A DNA stretch of 64,000 bases from Ahrensia sp. (GTDB lineage: Bacteria > Pseudomonadota > Alphaproteobacteria > Rhizobiales > Rhizobiaceae): NCBI GenBank assembly GCA_002706335.1, contig PAKZ01000024.1, positions 124,001 to 188,000 of the forward strand, read 5' to 3'. A model generated the notes under the pieces. That model saw only the letters and a list, made by a program, of their open reading frames with translations. It searched no databases and was not told where the DNA came from. Shown one piece after another: positions 53,894 to 63,072 of this stretch (within the stretch, counting starts at the first letter, position 1; each line of letters opens with the position of its first letter). Made by a program: the position numbers and the translations under genes.

Positions 53894-55057
53894 TCAAACC
53901 ATGCCCGCACATTCCGCACGTTGCGGTGGAGCAAGTTCACACGCAAACCGGACCAGCGCCCGGTCGCTGCCCTTGGGCCCGATTAGCGACACCCCTACGG
54001 GAAGGCCCGACCTATCGCGGGCGGGCACGGTTACCTGCGGCAGGCCGGCATGGCCGGCAAGCGACAGCAGGGTGAGTGCCTTGTTCCGGTAGGCCTCCAT
54101 CTCGTCGCCGGTAACGGTGTTCAACGGGGCCGGCGCCGGGGCGGTGGGCAGGATGAGCAGCCGGCGCACGTTGACGACGGAAATCAGGTATTCGGTGATG
54201 CGTGACCGCTGCTCGCGTGCGGTCGCAATCTCGCCGGGGCCGAGAGCGACCGCGCCGGCGAAGCGTTCGCGGATGCCGGGTCCGAAGGCAGGGTCGTTGG
54301 CGGCAATCCAGGTGCGGAAATTCTGCGCCACTTCGGCACCCTGGCAGACGCGGAAGGTGGGCAAGAGGCTCTCGAACATTTTTGGCGAGAAGAGCGTCTC
54401 AACCTCACGTCCCGGCAGCCAGGAAAGGGCAGCGACGGACTTCGGTTCGGCGAGGTTCCAAAACTTCAAGGGGCGCAACAGCTCAGGTTCCGACAGTCTG
54501 GCCTCCGGGGCCAGCAATTCTGCCAGTAGCGTCAGAGTCCCGCCGTCGCGCGTCATGAAACCGGGTACGTCGAAGCTTTGCGCCAGCGGCACGACTCCTT
54601 GGGCGGGCAGCAGCCCGTGTGTCGGACGCCAACCGAAAAGGCCGCAGAAGGAGGCGGGAATGCGCACGGAACCGCCGGTATCGGTGCCGAGCCCGATTTC
54701 GGCCTCGCCCGTCGCCACAGCGACGGCCGAGCCGGAGGAGGAGCCGCCCGGCATCCGGTCCGGGGCGGCCGGGTTCTCCGGCGTACCATAGCGCGCGTTC
54801 TGGCCCATCAGCGAATAAGCCAGTTCGTCCATCTGCGTCTTTCCGACGACCGTCGCGCCGAGGCGCATCAACGTTTCGACGAGCGGGGCGGTCGTTTCCG
54901 CCGGCCGGTGCGTCGCCGCCCATTCCGGGTTGCCGCAACCGGTGGAATGACCGGCGATGTCGAAATTGTCCTTCACCGCGAGGCGCATGCCGGAGAGCGG
55001 ACCGTCCCCGCCGCCGAGCGGCGGATCGAAGCGGGTGACGAAGGGGTCGGTCATCAC
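53894..55057 (-). CDS. amidase (AtzE/HpxY-like, amidase signature family)
   Basis: 387 aa. Ser-cisSer-Lys triad regions visible: Lys in 'MRLAVKDNFDI', the Gly/Ser-rich signature 'MPGGSSSGSAVAVATGEAEI' with 'GLGTDTGGSVRIPASFCGLFG' (nucleophile Ser). Somewhat short for the family (usual ~450-470). Hydrolyses an amide bond, such as a urea-, biuret- or oxalurate-type compound; substrate not proven. In the HpxY/AtzE systems a small partner (HpxX/AtzG) is normally present; none is seen here. Confidence 0.88.
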   Translation of the reverse strand: MMTDPFVTRFDPPLGGGDGPLSGMRLAVKDNFDIAGHSTGCGNPEWAATHRPAETTAPLVETLMRLGATVVGKTQMDELAYSLMGQNARYGTPENPAAPDRMPGGSSSGSAVAVATGEAEIGLGTDTGGSVRIPASFCGLFGWRPTHGLLPAQGVVPLAQSFDVPGFMTRDGGTLTLLAELLAPEARLSEPELLRPLKFWNLAEPKSVAALSWLPGREVETLFSPKMFESLLPTFRVCQGAEVAQNFRTWIAANDPAFGPGIRERFAGAVALGPGEIATAREQRSRITEYLISVVNVRRLLILPTAPAPAPLNTVTGDEMEAYRNKALTLLSLAGHAGLPQVTVPARDRSGLPVGVSLIGPKGSDRALVRFACELAPPQRAECAGMV

Positions 55058-55061
55058 GGGT

Positions 55062-55451
55062 TCACGAGCCTTCCTGCATCAGCGACACATGCGCCGAGAC
55101 GACGCGCCAGCCTTCGTCCGTCTTCATCCATGTCTGACTCTGGCGGCCGATGCGTCCGCCGCCGCGCCGGCGGAATTCCAGGTTGCATTCGCCGATGTCT
55201 TCTCCAAAGGTGACGATCTCGCGGCGCAGTACATCGCGCTGCGGCGAGCCACCGGTTCGGCCCTTTCGGAAATCGCGTATGGCCTCGATACCGTAGAGGT
55301 TTTCGCCGACGCCGTAGCGAAGCGTTACCGGGCTTTCCAGGAACAGTGCGTCGAGACGTTCGAGATCATTCTCCATCAGGGCAGTCTCGTAGAGGTCGCA
55401 CGCTGCCGTCAGTTCGCCGAGGGGATCGGGCAGGTTCAGGGAGGCGCTCAT
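55062..55451 (-). CDS. AtzH/HpxZ-like NTF2-fold protein
   Basis: 129 aa from ATG 55451 (MSASLNLPD). Contains 'DLYETALMENDLERLDALFLESPVTLRYGVGENLYG' (in part) and 'RRGGGRIGRQSQTWMKTDEGWRVVSAHVS', hallmarks of the DUF3225/AtzH family, an NTF2-like fold found beside AtzE-type amidases. The ATGA overlap with the isochorismatase gene indicates translational coupling. Role in the pathway is not established. Confidence 0.85.
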   Translation of the reverse strand: MSASLNLPDPLGELTAACDLYETALMENDLERLDALFLESPVTLRYGVGENLYGIEAIRDFRKGRTGGSPQRDVLRREIVTFGEDIGECNLEFRRRGGGRIGRQSQTWMKTDEGWRVVSAHVSLMQEGS

Positions 55452-56239
55452 TCGTTCGACCCCAGGGCTTCCAGAATCTGGCTTGCCGAATTGACGAAGC
55501 CGAAACACTGGCGGACATTGTAGAGTGTTGCTTCCATGCAGAACTGCGGCGATGTCGTTGCCGTGCAGTCCTCGAGCAGGATCGCGTCATAACCGAGAAA
55601 CGAAGCGTCCTGCAGCGTGCACAACACGCACTGGTCGGCATTGACGCCTGCGAAAAGCAGGGTCGTCAGGTTGAGATTCCTGAGAATGCTGTCCAGTTCG
55701 GTGTCCTGGAAACCGGACATGCGGTATTTCGCGACGGAGACATCACCGGTTTCCGGCCTAAGTTCGTCGACGATATCAGCGGCCCAGCTGCCCTTTTCCA
55801 ACACGTGCGCCCCGTTTTTCGGCAGCGGCTTGCCGATACCGATCGAGCGTCCGTCGGGGTCGTAGACATGTAGCACGGATGGCGGCAGGTTCATCCGGTC
55901 GGCGCGGTTACCCCAGTTCAGCCATATCACCGGCACGTCCTGTGCACGCAATGCGGGCAGGAGCTTTCGTAGCGGCTCGATCGGCTTGCGGGCGGGCGTG
56001 ACATCGACGCCGATATGCGACAGCCAGCCGTCCGCGTGGCAAAAGTCGTTTTGCATGTCGATGACGACGATCCCGGTGCGTCCCAGGTCGAATGTCAGGC
56101 TGCGGCCGTTGTCGGAAACCGATAGCGGCCGTACCGGCACTGGATCGCGTGTCATGTCGACAGCGCCCGCGTTTACTTTCCAGGCGTTGCGAGGGGATGC
56201 GCCGAGAGGCAGGAGCGTGTCCGACGAAGTGTCCGCCAT
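55448..56239 (-). CDS. isochorismatase-family cysteine hydrolase
   Basis: 263 aa. Catalytic triad: Asp in 'IVVIDMQNDFC', Lys in 'VAKYRMSGFQDT' and Cys in 'GVNADQCVLCTLQDA'. Family members hydrolyse N-carbamoyl, ureidoacrylate, biuret or amide bonds. ATG 56239 lies 1 bp after the stop of the cupin gene. Fits an amide/ureido catabolic unit with the amidase. Confidence 0.9.
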   Translation of the reverse strand: MADTSSDTLLPLGASPRNAWKVNAGAVDMTRDPVPVRPLSVSDNGRSLTFDLGRTGIVVIDMQNDFCHADGWLSHIGVDVTPARKPIEPLRKLLPALRAQDVPVIWLNWGNRADRMNLPPSVLHVYDPDGRSIGIGKPLPKNGAHVLEKGSWAADIVDELRPETGDVSVAKYRMSGFQDTELDSILRNLNLTTLLFAGVNADQCVLCTLQDASFLGYDAILLEDCTATTSPQFCMEATLYNVRQCFGFVNSASQILEALGSNE

Positions 56240-56240
56240 C

Positions 56241-56666
56241 TCAGGCCCCCAGCAATACGCGCTTGTCTTCGTCATCGAGCTCGACCTTGTAGCCGGATCG
56301 GATAAGTTCGGAAAATTCCTGGTTTGGGGTCATGACGGTCAGGGTATAGAGCTTGCCCTCACCGGTGTTCTCGATGATGTGAACCGAGCCGGGTTCCAAC
56401 AGAATGGCGTCGCCCTTCGAAATATTCAGTGTGTCCCCGTCCGATGAGGCGGTACCTTCGCCCGCAATGACATAGAAAAATTCATGCGCTTCGGAGTGGC
56501 TGTTCGGCGGGGTCGCTCCGTCCTTGGTGAAGATTTCGATGAGATAAATGTTCTTTGTCGGCGAATTGGCCGGGTCGAACAATATGGCGAAATAGTTCGT
56601 ATCCTCGGGCGCGATCTTCCAGACCTCGGCCTTGCTGACCTGTTCGAACGTGAAAGATTTCTGCAT
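56241..56666 (-). CDS. cupin-domain protein
   Basis: 141-aa small cupin; 'EIFTKDGATPPNSHSEAHEFFYVIAGEGT' holds the first cupin metal-binding motif (H-x-H...E) and 'ILLEPGSVHIIENTGEGKLYT' the second. Could bind or isomerise a pathway intermediate, or sense it. First gene of the minus-strand hydrolase operon (cupin, isochorismatase, HpxZ-like, amidase, GGT-like). The divergent LysR gene is ~110 bp away. Confidence 0.88.
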   Translation of the reverse strand: MQKSFTFEQVSKAEVWKIAPEDTNYFAILFDPANSPTKNIYLIEIFTKDGATPPNSHSEAHEFFYVIAGEGTASSDGDTLNISKGDAILLEPGSVHIIENTGEGKLYTLTVMTPNQEFSELIRSGYKVELDDEDKRVLLGA

Positions 56667-56774
56667 GTCCTATCGTTCCTGTGAAAAGCGGATTGGCTGG
56701 ATGGAGTACGGCGGCTGTGCTATTTTTTGAAACGAAAATCGATTTTCTGCCAACAAAAAGGCAATGAGGCGCGG

Positions 56775-57662
56775 ATGCACGCACGAATTCTCACCTATGT
56801 CGACGAGGTGGCTCGCCAGGGTTCTATTCGCGCTGCGGCGGAAAAACTGAATGTTGCGGCGTCGGCGATCTCTCGACAGATCAAGTCGCTTGAAGACCAG
56901 CTTGGCTCGCCCATCTTTAACCGGCAACCACGCTCGGTGACTCTGACAGCGGCTGGAGAAATCCTGCTGGTGCATATCCGCGAGACATTGCGGGAGATGA
57001 ACCGGACGCGGGCCCTGATCGAGGATCTCAAGGGCCTGCGTCGCGGTGAGGTGACTGTCGCGTTGATGAGCGGTCTGTCCGGCAACATCGTGCCGCGGGT
57101 GACGATGCAGTTCCGCAAAGCCAATCCGAAGGTTCTCATTCGGCTGCAATTGATGACGACACCTGACGAGATGATCGCGGCTGTCGCGGACGGCACGGTC
57201 GACCTCGCCATCGGTTTTGATTTTCCGCCGCGTCCGAATGTGCGCCAGCTTGCCGTCGCGGTCGCGCCGCTCGGCCTGGTCGTGTCCACCTCGCACCCCT
57301 TCGCCGGACGCTCCAGCGTTCGGTTGAGCGAATGTTTCGACTACACCTTCGTTGTCGCTGACTCGACGACGGTGATCCGGCCGCATCTGGAGCAGATTCT
57401 TGCGCAGTCGGGCGAGGGGCCGAGCGACTTTATCGAGACCAACTCGATCGAGGTGATGCGGCACGTGGTCATGGCGGGCGATAGCGTAACGTTTCTGACA
57501 CCATTCGATATCGAAACTGATGCGGCTGCCGGAAAACTGGCATTCGTGCCCGTGCAGGATCTGGCACGGGAAACCCAGCGGCTGGTCCTGTTGGGTCCGG
57601 AGCGGAACCCGACGGCGCTGGGCAGCGTCCTGGCCGAATATTTCAAGGCAGCGATGAACTGA
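56775..57662 (+). CDS. LysR-family transcriptional regulator, divergent
   Basis: 295 aa starting MHARILTYVDEVARQGSIRAAAEK; helix-turn-helix 'AAAEKLNVAASAISRQIKSLED' (in part), LysR effector domain with 'GEVTVALMSGLSGNIVP'. The only plus-strand gene between 41 and 63 kb, divergent from the cupin operon (shared ~110-bp promoter region), so a likely regulator of both that operon and the transporter next to it. Confidence 0.93.
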   Translation: MHARILTYVDEVARQGSIRAAAEKLNVAASAISRQIKSLEDQLGSPIFNRQPRSVTLTAAGEILLVHIRETLREMNRTRALIEDLKGLRRGEVTVALMSGLSGNIVPRVTMQFRKANPKVLIRLQLMTTPDEMIAAVADGTVDLAIGFDFPPRPNVRQLAVAVAPLGLVVSTSHPFAGRSSVRLSECFDYTFVVADSTTVIRPHLEQILAQSGEGPSDFIETNSIEVMRHVVMAGDSVTFLTPFDIETDAAAGKLAFVPVQDLARETQRLVLLGPERNPTALGSVLAEYFKAAMN

Positions 57663-57678
57663 ACTTCTGACCATTTCG

Positions 57679-59367
57679 CTACCTCGAATATAGCCTGTCG
57701 AGGCGAACGAAGCGGCCGAGCAGCGCCAACGCCAGCGTGGTCATGACAATCAGGATCGCAGAGATCGAATGAGCTGTCGGCTCCAGCGCGAAGTTCGCCT
57801 CTGAATAGATACGGACCGGCAGCGTTGTCAGGCGGGCAGTCGTGAGGAAGGCCGTGACGGTCACCTCGCCGAAGCTCATCAGGAAGCCGACTAGACTTGC
57901 GGCGAAGATGCCGGGCATGAGTCCGGGCAGGGTTACTGTGATGAAGCGGCGCACGTGTGAAGCGCCGAGGCTTGCTGCCGCTTCCTCCAGCGAATAGTCG
58001 AGCGACAGGACCGACGTCGTCAAGAGCGTGATGACGAAAGGCAGGATCACGACGACATGAATGGCGGCCAATCCAATGAAGGGCGGGATCATGATGTAGA
58101 TCTGCAGGAGCTTGAGCATGCCGACGGCAATCGCGATACCCGGTAGTGACAGGGGCAGCATCCAGAAAGCGAGTAGAGCGGTGCGGCCCGCGAAGGGGTA
58201 GCGGGCCAGCGCGAAGCCAGCGGGCAGGGCGAGCGCGATGGCACAGGCGACGGACACGAGTGCCAGCTTGACCGAGATGATGAAGTTCGCGGTGTAGTCG
58301 CCGTCGACCAGTACGCGACGATACCATTCGAGCGTGAAGCCCTTGAACCCGGCTGCAGTTGCGAGCGGCACATCGTTGAAACTCTGGATAATGACCAGCA
58401 CGAGCGGCAGGATCAGCAGACCGACGGCCATCGCCAGCAGCAGTCGGCTGAGCAGCGGCCCGACCCGCTCGATCAATATCGCTAACAATGGCGGAACGTT
58501 CCACGGTGTTGAAGGCGTCCCCTTCCGCCAAAGCATGAAGCGGTTGAGGGCAAGGGTCGTCAGCGCGATGAAGAACAGGCCGACCACCGTCATCACCAGC
58601 GACAGCGCCGAGGCCATGGTGGCGTTGAGGTTGGAAATCGCCTCGTTCATCACGAGCATGCCGATCGTCCAGACCTTCTTCCCGCCCAACAGCGTGGCGG
58701 AAACGTAGGAGGTTGTCGTCATCAGGAACACGACGAGGATGCCGGAGCGCAGGCCGGGGAGAGAGAGCGGAAAATCGACGGTCAGGAATCTGATTGCCGG
58801 CGACGCGCCGAGGCTTTCGGCCGCTTCGTGGATGCGCGGCGAGGTGTTTTGCAGATTGTCGTAGAGGGCGAGCACCATGAAGGGCATGAACACCTGGGCG
58901 AGCGCGACGATCACGGCGCCGTGGGTAAACAGCATGTGATTGAAGGGGCCTATTCCGATCCACCCGGCGGCGGTGTTCAGCAGGCCCTTTGGCGCCAGCA
59001 GCAGGATGATGCCGAGCGAACGCACCACGACATTGGTCAAAAGCGGGATCAGAATGAGGGCGAAGGACAGCGCGCGCCATTTCGACGGCATGCGGGCAAG
59101 CCAATAGGCCAGAGGATAGGCAAGAAGTGCCGAAACGGCGGTCACGGCCAGGCCGAGCGCCACCGTTTCGGCGATGATGGAAAGATAGAACGGATCGGAC
59201 AGAATCGTCGTGAACTGAACCAGCGACGGCTTCTGGAACACGGGACCGAAGGGGCTGGGGTATTCATGCAGCGAAAGCAGCACGACAACGCCCATCGGCG
59301 CCGCAAAGGCAAGTAGAAGCCAAGCGGTTACGGGCAGCGACAGAACCGGTCCGATCCAGCGCTTCAT
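57679..59367 (-). CDS. ABC transporter double permease (fused PotB-PotC type)
   Basis: 562 aa with twelve hydrophobic segments in two similar halves, each with an EAA-type loop: 'IHEAAESLGASPAIRFLTVDFPLSLPGL' (in part) at ~170-190 and 'LEEAAASLGASHVRRFITVTLPGLMPG' (in part) at ~440-465. Fused permeases occur in the FbpB/thiamine/polyamine-type importers. Replaces the two separate permeases of the first cluster. The start ATG 59367 overlaps the binding-protein gene end. Confidence 0.9.
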   Translation of the reverse strand: MKRWIGPVLSLPVTAWLLLAFAAPMGVVVLLSLHEYPSPFGPVFQKPSLVQFTTILSDPFYLSIIAETVALGLAVTAVSALLAYPLAYWLARMPSKWRALSFALILIPLLTNVVVRSLGIILLLAPKGLLNTAAGWIGIGPFNHMLFTHGAVIVALAQVFMPFMVLALYDNLQNTSPRIHEAAESLGASPAIRFLTVDFPLSLPGLRSGILVVFLMTTTSYVSATLLGGKKVWTIGMLVMNEAISNLNATMASALSLVMTVVGLFFIALTTLALNRFMLWRKGTPSTPWNVPPLLAILIERVGPLLSRLLLAMAVGLLILPLVLVIIQSFNDVPLATAAGFKGFTLEWYRRVLVDGDYTANFIISVKLALVSVACAIALALPAGFALARYPFAGRTALLAFWMLPLSLPGIAIAVGMLKLLQIYIMIPPFIGLAAIHVVVILPFVITLLTTSVLSLDYSLEEAAASLGASHVRRFITVTLPGLMPGIFAASLVGFLMSFGEVTVTAFLTTARLTTLPVRIYSEANFALEPTAHSISAILIVMTTLALALLGRFVRLDRLYSR

Positions 59368-60404
59368 CCGGCGATCTCCCGGTCGAACTTCGCCTGCCAC
59401 TCGGCGCGATGGGCATTGATGTAATCCCAGTCGAAGTCGACGAGGCTGCTGACGTCGCCGCCGCTGATGACCTTGCCCTGCAGTTCTGCCGGAATCTCAA
59501 CGTTGTCGACCGTCGGCGAGTAGTAGATCTCCTTTGCGTAAGCGAGCATCGTCTCCGGCTCGAGGTGGAGGTTGATCCACTCCTCGGCCAAGACTTGGTT
59601 CTTCGTGCCCTCGGTGATGCAGGCGACGTTCATGGTTACTGCCTGACCCTCGACCGGGCTGGCGATTTCGCAGTTCGGATTGCGGCTTTCCGCATACATC
59701 CGTGTGAAAGACGCGAACTCCACCGACAGGTCGGCGATGTTCTGGTCGAGCATATCGAAGAGCTGCGCCTGGCTCGACTGGATGCCGGCGAAGGGCTTCA
59801 ATTCCTTGACCTTTTCGACGATCGCGTCAAAGTCTTCCATCGGAATGTCCCAGGCCTTCGCGGTCATCATCAGGGCCGAGATGCCTTCGGCTCCCAACCC
59901 GTCTGGCCAAGCGATACGGCCCTTCCATTCCGGGTTCCACATGTCTTTCCACGAGGTGATTGGAGCGGATGCCGCGGTCTTGTCGTAGACGATCGTGCAG
60001 GGGTTGAAGGCGACGCCGTAGCCGCCCTTGCGAGCCAGCGGATACAGATGTTCGAAATTCGGGACGCGGTCCGTCGGCGCCTGGGTGACGCCGTCGGCGA
60101 CAGCCTGGCGGCTTTCATAGATGTTCAGATAGAGCACGTCGAAGCTCGGGCGCCCGCGCTCGGCGTACGCGCGAGCGCGTCGGTCGCCCGTGCCGCCGAG
60201 TACGTAGGAAACCTTGCAGCCATATTTTTCAACGAGCTTCGGCTCGATATAGGCCTTGACGATCTTTTCCTGCGCGCCGCCCCAGATGCCGACGACCAGT
60301 TCGTCGCCCGGTTTGGGTTGCGCATAGGCGGGACGAATGATGGATGCCGGGGCGGCGAGCCCGACGGCCATCATGCCTGCAAATTGTCTGCGGTTCATCT
60401 TCAT
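59364..60404 (-). CDS. ABC transporter substrate-binding protein
   Basis: 346 aa, signal-like N-terminus 'MKMNRRQFAGMMAVGLAAPAS' (twin-arginine RRQFAG), mature part of the PotD/extracellular solute-binding family ('VVGIWGGAQEKIVKAYIEPKL', 'WKDMWNPEWKGRIAWPD'). Ligand not identifiable. Overlaps the double permease gene by 4 bp. Confidence 0.88.
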   Translation of the reverse strand: MKMNRRQFAGMMAVGLAAPASIIRPAYAQPKPGDELVVGIWGGAQEKIVKAYIEPKLVEKYGCKVSYVLGGTGDRRARAYAERGRPSFDVLYLNIYESRQAVADGVTQAPTDRVPNFEHLYPLARKGGYGVAFNPCTIVYDKTAASAPITSWKDMWNPEWKGRIAWPDGLGAEGISALMMTAKAWDIPMEDFDAIVEKVKELKPFAGIQSSQAQLFDMLDQNIADLSVEFASFTRMYAESRNPNCEIASPVEGQAVTMNVACITEGTKNQVLAEEWINLHLEPETMLAYAKEIYYSPTVDNVEIPAELQGKVISGGDVSSLVDFDWDYINAHRAEWQAKFDREIAG

Positions 60405-60440
60405 GGGAGGTCTCCTGTTGGGTTGGAGGTTGGGAGGGCT

Positions 60441-61469
60441 TCAGATGAAAGTCACTGCGCCGCCTAATGCGTCTACGCTGGTGATGGCGCCGACGACCGG
60501 CCTGGGCAGATCGGACGGGATGATCAGGCGGACCGGGCCGCTCGCCGAAGAGAGGTCGACCTCGAATGTTTCTCCGAGATAGTTGACCGAAGTAATAGTG
60601 CCGGAAAGGCTCAGAGGTCCCTGAGGATCGTCGCTCAAGCGCAGACGGGAGGCGCGCAGCACCATTTGCGTCGCGCCGTCCGGGGCACCGGAACAGGCAG
60701 CGCCCTTCGACTGGAAAACCCCGTTCTCAACCTCGCCCGAAACCACGGTGCGGGCACCGAGAAACTTCGCTGTGAAGGCGGTCTTCGGTGTATCACACAG
60801 CATGGTCGGGGTACCGAGTTCGCTGATGATCCCGCCACTCATAACCGCGATCCGGTCGGACATCGACAGCGCTTCCTGCTGATCGTGGGTAACGAAGATC
60901 GTGGTGATGCCGAGCCGTTGCTGAAGTATGCGGATCTCATCGCGCATCTCCGCGCGCAGATTCGCATCGAGATTCGACAGAGGTTCGTCGAGCAGCAGCA
61001 ACTCGGGCTCGATCACCAGAGCCCGCGCCAGCGCGACTCGCTGCTGCTGGCTGCCGGAGAGATTGCCCGGCAACCTTTCTGCATAGGGCGTGAGCCCTAC
61101 TGTCTCGAGCGCCGCCCTGGCCCGTTCCAGCCGCTCGGCGGTGGCGACGTTGCGCATGCGTAGCCCGTAAGCAACGTTTTCCAGCGCTGAAAGGTGCGGG
61201 AAAAGGGCATAGGACTGGAACACCACGCCGATGTTTCGCTTGTGGGCGGGAAGATTCGTGATGTCCTTGCCGTTAACGGTGATATGGCCCGACGCCGGTG
61301 GGACGAAGCCGGCGATCATCCTGAGAGTCGTTGTCTTGCCGCAGCCGGACGGCCCGAGCAGCGACAGCAATTCGCCCCGGTTGATTTCCAGCGTCAGTTT
61401 GTCCACGGCAACGGTGTCGCCATAAACCGCCGTAAGCGCATCAAGGATGAGATAGCCGCGGTCACGCAT
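60441..61469 (-). CDS. ABC transporter ATP-binding protein (PotA/FbpC-like)
   Basis: Walker A 'GPSGCGKTT', signature '[15 protein letters not shown]', Walker B '[12 protein letters not shown]', H-loop 'VTHDQQEAL', and a C-terminal TOBE region (~270-340). 342 aa from MRDRGYLI at 61469; a start at 61487 is possible. Together with the double permease and the binding protein it completes the second importer. Confidence 0.92.
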   Translation of the reverse strand: MRDRGYLILDALTAVYGDTVAVDKLTLEINRGELLSLLGPSGCGKTTTLRMIAGFVPPASGHITVNGKDITNLPAHKRNIGVVFQSYALFPHLSALENVAYGLRMRNVATAERLERARAALETVGLTPYAERLPGNLSGSQQQRVALARALVIEPELLLLDEPLSNLDANLRAEMRDEIRILQQRLGITTIFVTHDQQEALSMSDRIAVMSGGIISELGTPTMLCDTPKTAFTAKFLGARTVVSGEVENGVFQSKGAACSGAPDGATQMVLRASRLRLSDDPQGPLSLSGTITSVNYLGETFEVDLSSASGPVRLIIPSDLPRPVVGAITSVDALGGAVTFI

Positions 61470-63072
61470 AAGTATTGCCTTGATCATTCATGGGAAGGAA
61501 AACCCGGCTTGCTTCGTGGCGCAGGATAATGGTCGCTCCGCGCACTCCGCTCTCGGGAAGGGTGAGTACCGGGTAGGGCAGATAGTCCGGGCTGGGTGCC
61601 GCATGGATCGATAGACGCAGGGCTTCGCCCGATTTCAGGGTCCGGTACAGCCCTTCAAAACGAAGCCGGCACCGGCCCTGGTCAACAGGAGCCACCGTGG
61701 TCGCCAGGGCCAGTGCCGAACCTTGAGACGTTACGAGACAGAGCGTTCCGGCCAGAGCCGAGACGTCGCCGTCGATCGAAACAGACAAGTCTGCCACGGC
61801 CGATCCGGCGACGAGCGTATCCTCGGCGAGGGGCGCGGTTGTGTAGCAGGCGACATCTGCTCGATTATCATGGGCTGCGAGATCGACCGGTCCCTGCGGG
61901 TTACCGGTCGCGCCGCCAACCAGCGGCGCGGGTCGCAACGGGTCATGCACCAGAACATCCTCGCTTTCGCCCGGGATGCTGCCCAATCGTCCGTCGGTGA
62001 GCAGGGTTGCGGCGAGCCCGCCGGACGAAAGGCGATGCTCAGTAGACGGCTCCCCATGGAACTTGCCGGGGTCAGCCGCCCGCCAACTGTCGGTGCCGCC
62101 GTCATAGGCGAGGCAGGCAGCGGGCACGTCGCCGATGCTTTTCAAATAGTGGTCGAAAAAGGAGATCTGGGCTCGGTCGACGGAAAGTTCGGCGCCAGGA
62201 CCTAGCTGGGCCGCCCCGGCGCTGCGGTTCCAGCCGATATGCGCCCACGGGCCGAAAATCAGATGCGTCGTCTCGGGCGAGACCGCGCGAAAGGCGGCGT
62301 CGGCGGCCAGCGTTCCACGAAGCAGGAAATCATGCGCGCCGGCCGTTTGTAGCAGTGGTACTGGCGGCGGCGGCGTAAGCGAACGAGACGGATTGCCGTC
62401 AACCATGCCCTGCGCCCAGCGGATGAGATGTGAGAGGTCCGGTCGCTCGCACAAGAACCGGAAGAGGTCGCGCCAGTCTCGTTCGGGCGCCAGCGCCGTC
62501 AGCGCCTCGGCGTCGCCCCGCCGCTGGGCTTTCAATCGAGCCATCTGGCCTGCCCAGCGTGTGGAGGTCGCGGTCCTAAATAATCCGCCCTCGCTCGCCC
62601 AGTCGTACAAGGGATTCCAGGACGCCATCGAGGTTGCCATGGCGTCGGGCTTTCCGCCCGCTGCCAGCGCAAGGAACTGCGTCGTGCCCTGGTAGGAGAA
62701 GCCATAGGTCCCCAATTTGCCATTCGCGCCAGGAAGGGAACGGGCCCATGCGAGCGTCTCGGCACCATCTTCCGCCTCGTTCGCCAGCGCATCGAAATCG
62801 CCCTCGGAGTCGCCGGTTCCGCGCACGTCCTGGACTACGACGATATAACCGCGCGCGGCATACCACGATGGATGCGCCAAGGTTACGGTCGACGCGATCG
62901 CGCGCCCATAGGGCTGGCGCATCAGCAGAACGGGCAGCGTATCCGCAGTATCAGGGCGCCAGACGGAGGAGACCAGATTGGTGCCGTCCGTCAGCCGCAG
63001 GTCTGCCCGTTCCGGGGCCCTGACCGGCAATGGCGACAGGGATGCGCGCGGAGCGGCCACGTCAAGCATCAT
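61462..63072 (-). CDS. CocE/NonD-family hydrolase
   Basis: 536 aa of the X-Pro dipeptidyl-peptidase/CocE-like family: an N-terminal alpha/beta domain with Ser nucleophile in 'GTYGFSYQGTTQF', a helical cap with 'NPLYDWASEGG', catalytic Asp region 'FLLRGTLAADAAFRAVSP' and His in 'GPWAHIGWNRSAG'; a C-terminal jelly-roll domain (~370-530). Cleaves esters or amides of small substrates. Overlaps the creatininase gene at its 5' end and the ABC ATPase gene at its 3' end. Confidence 0.9.
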   Translation of the reverse strand: MMLDVAAPRASLSPLPVRAPERADLRLTDGTNLVSSVWRPDTADTLPVLLMRQPYGRAIASTVTLAHPSWYAARGYIVVVQDVRGTGDSEGDFDALANEAEDGAETLAWARSLPGANGKLGTYGFSYQGTTQFLALAAGGKPDAMATSMASWNPLYDWASEGGLFRTATSTRWAGQMARLKAQRRGDAEALTALAPERDWRDLFRFLCERPDLSHLIRWAQGMVDGNPSRSLTPPPPVPLLQTAGAHDFLLRGTLAADAAFRAVSPETTHLIFGPWAHIGWNRSAGAAQLGPGAELSVDRAQISFFDHYLKSIGDVPAACLAYDGGTDSWRAADPGKFHGEPSTEHRLSSGGLAATLLTDGRLGSIPGESEDVLVHDPLRPAPLVGGATGNPQGPVDLAAHDNRADVACYTTAPLAEDTLVAGSAVADLSVSIDGDVSALAGTLCLVTSQGSALALATTVAPVDQGRCRLRFEGLYRTLKSGEALRLSIHAAPSPDYLPYPVLTLPESGVRGATIILRHEASRVFLPMNDQGNTYA

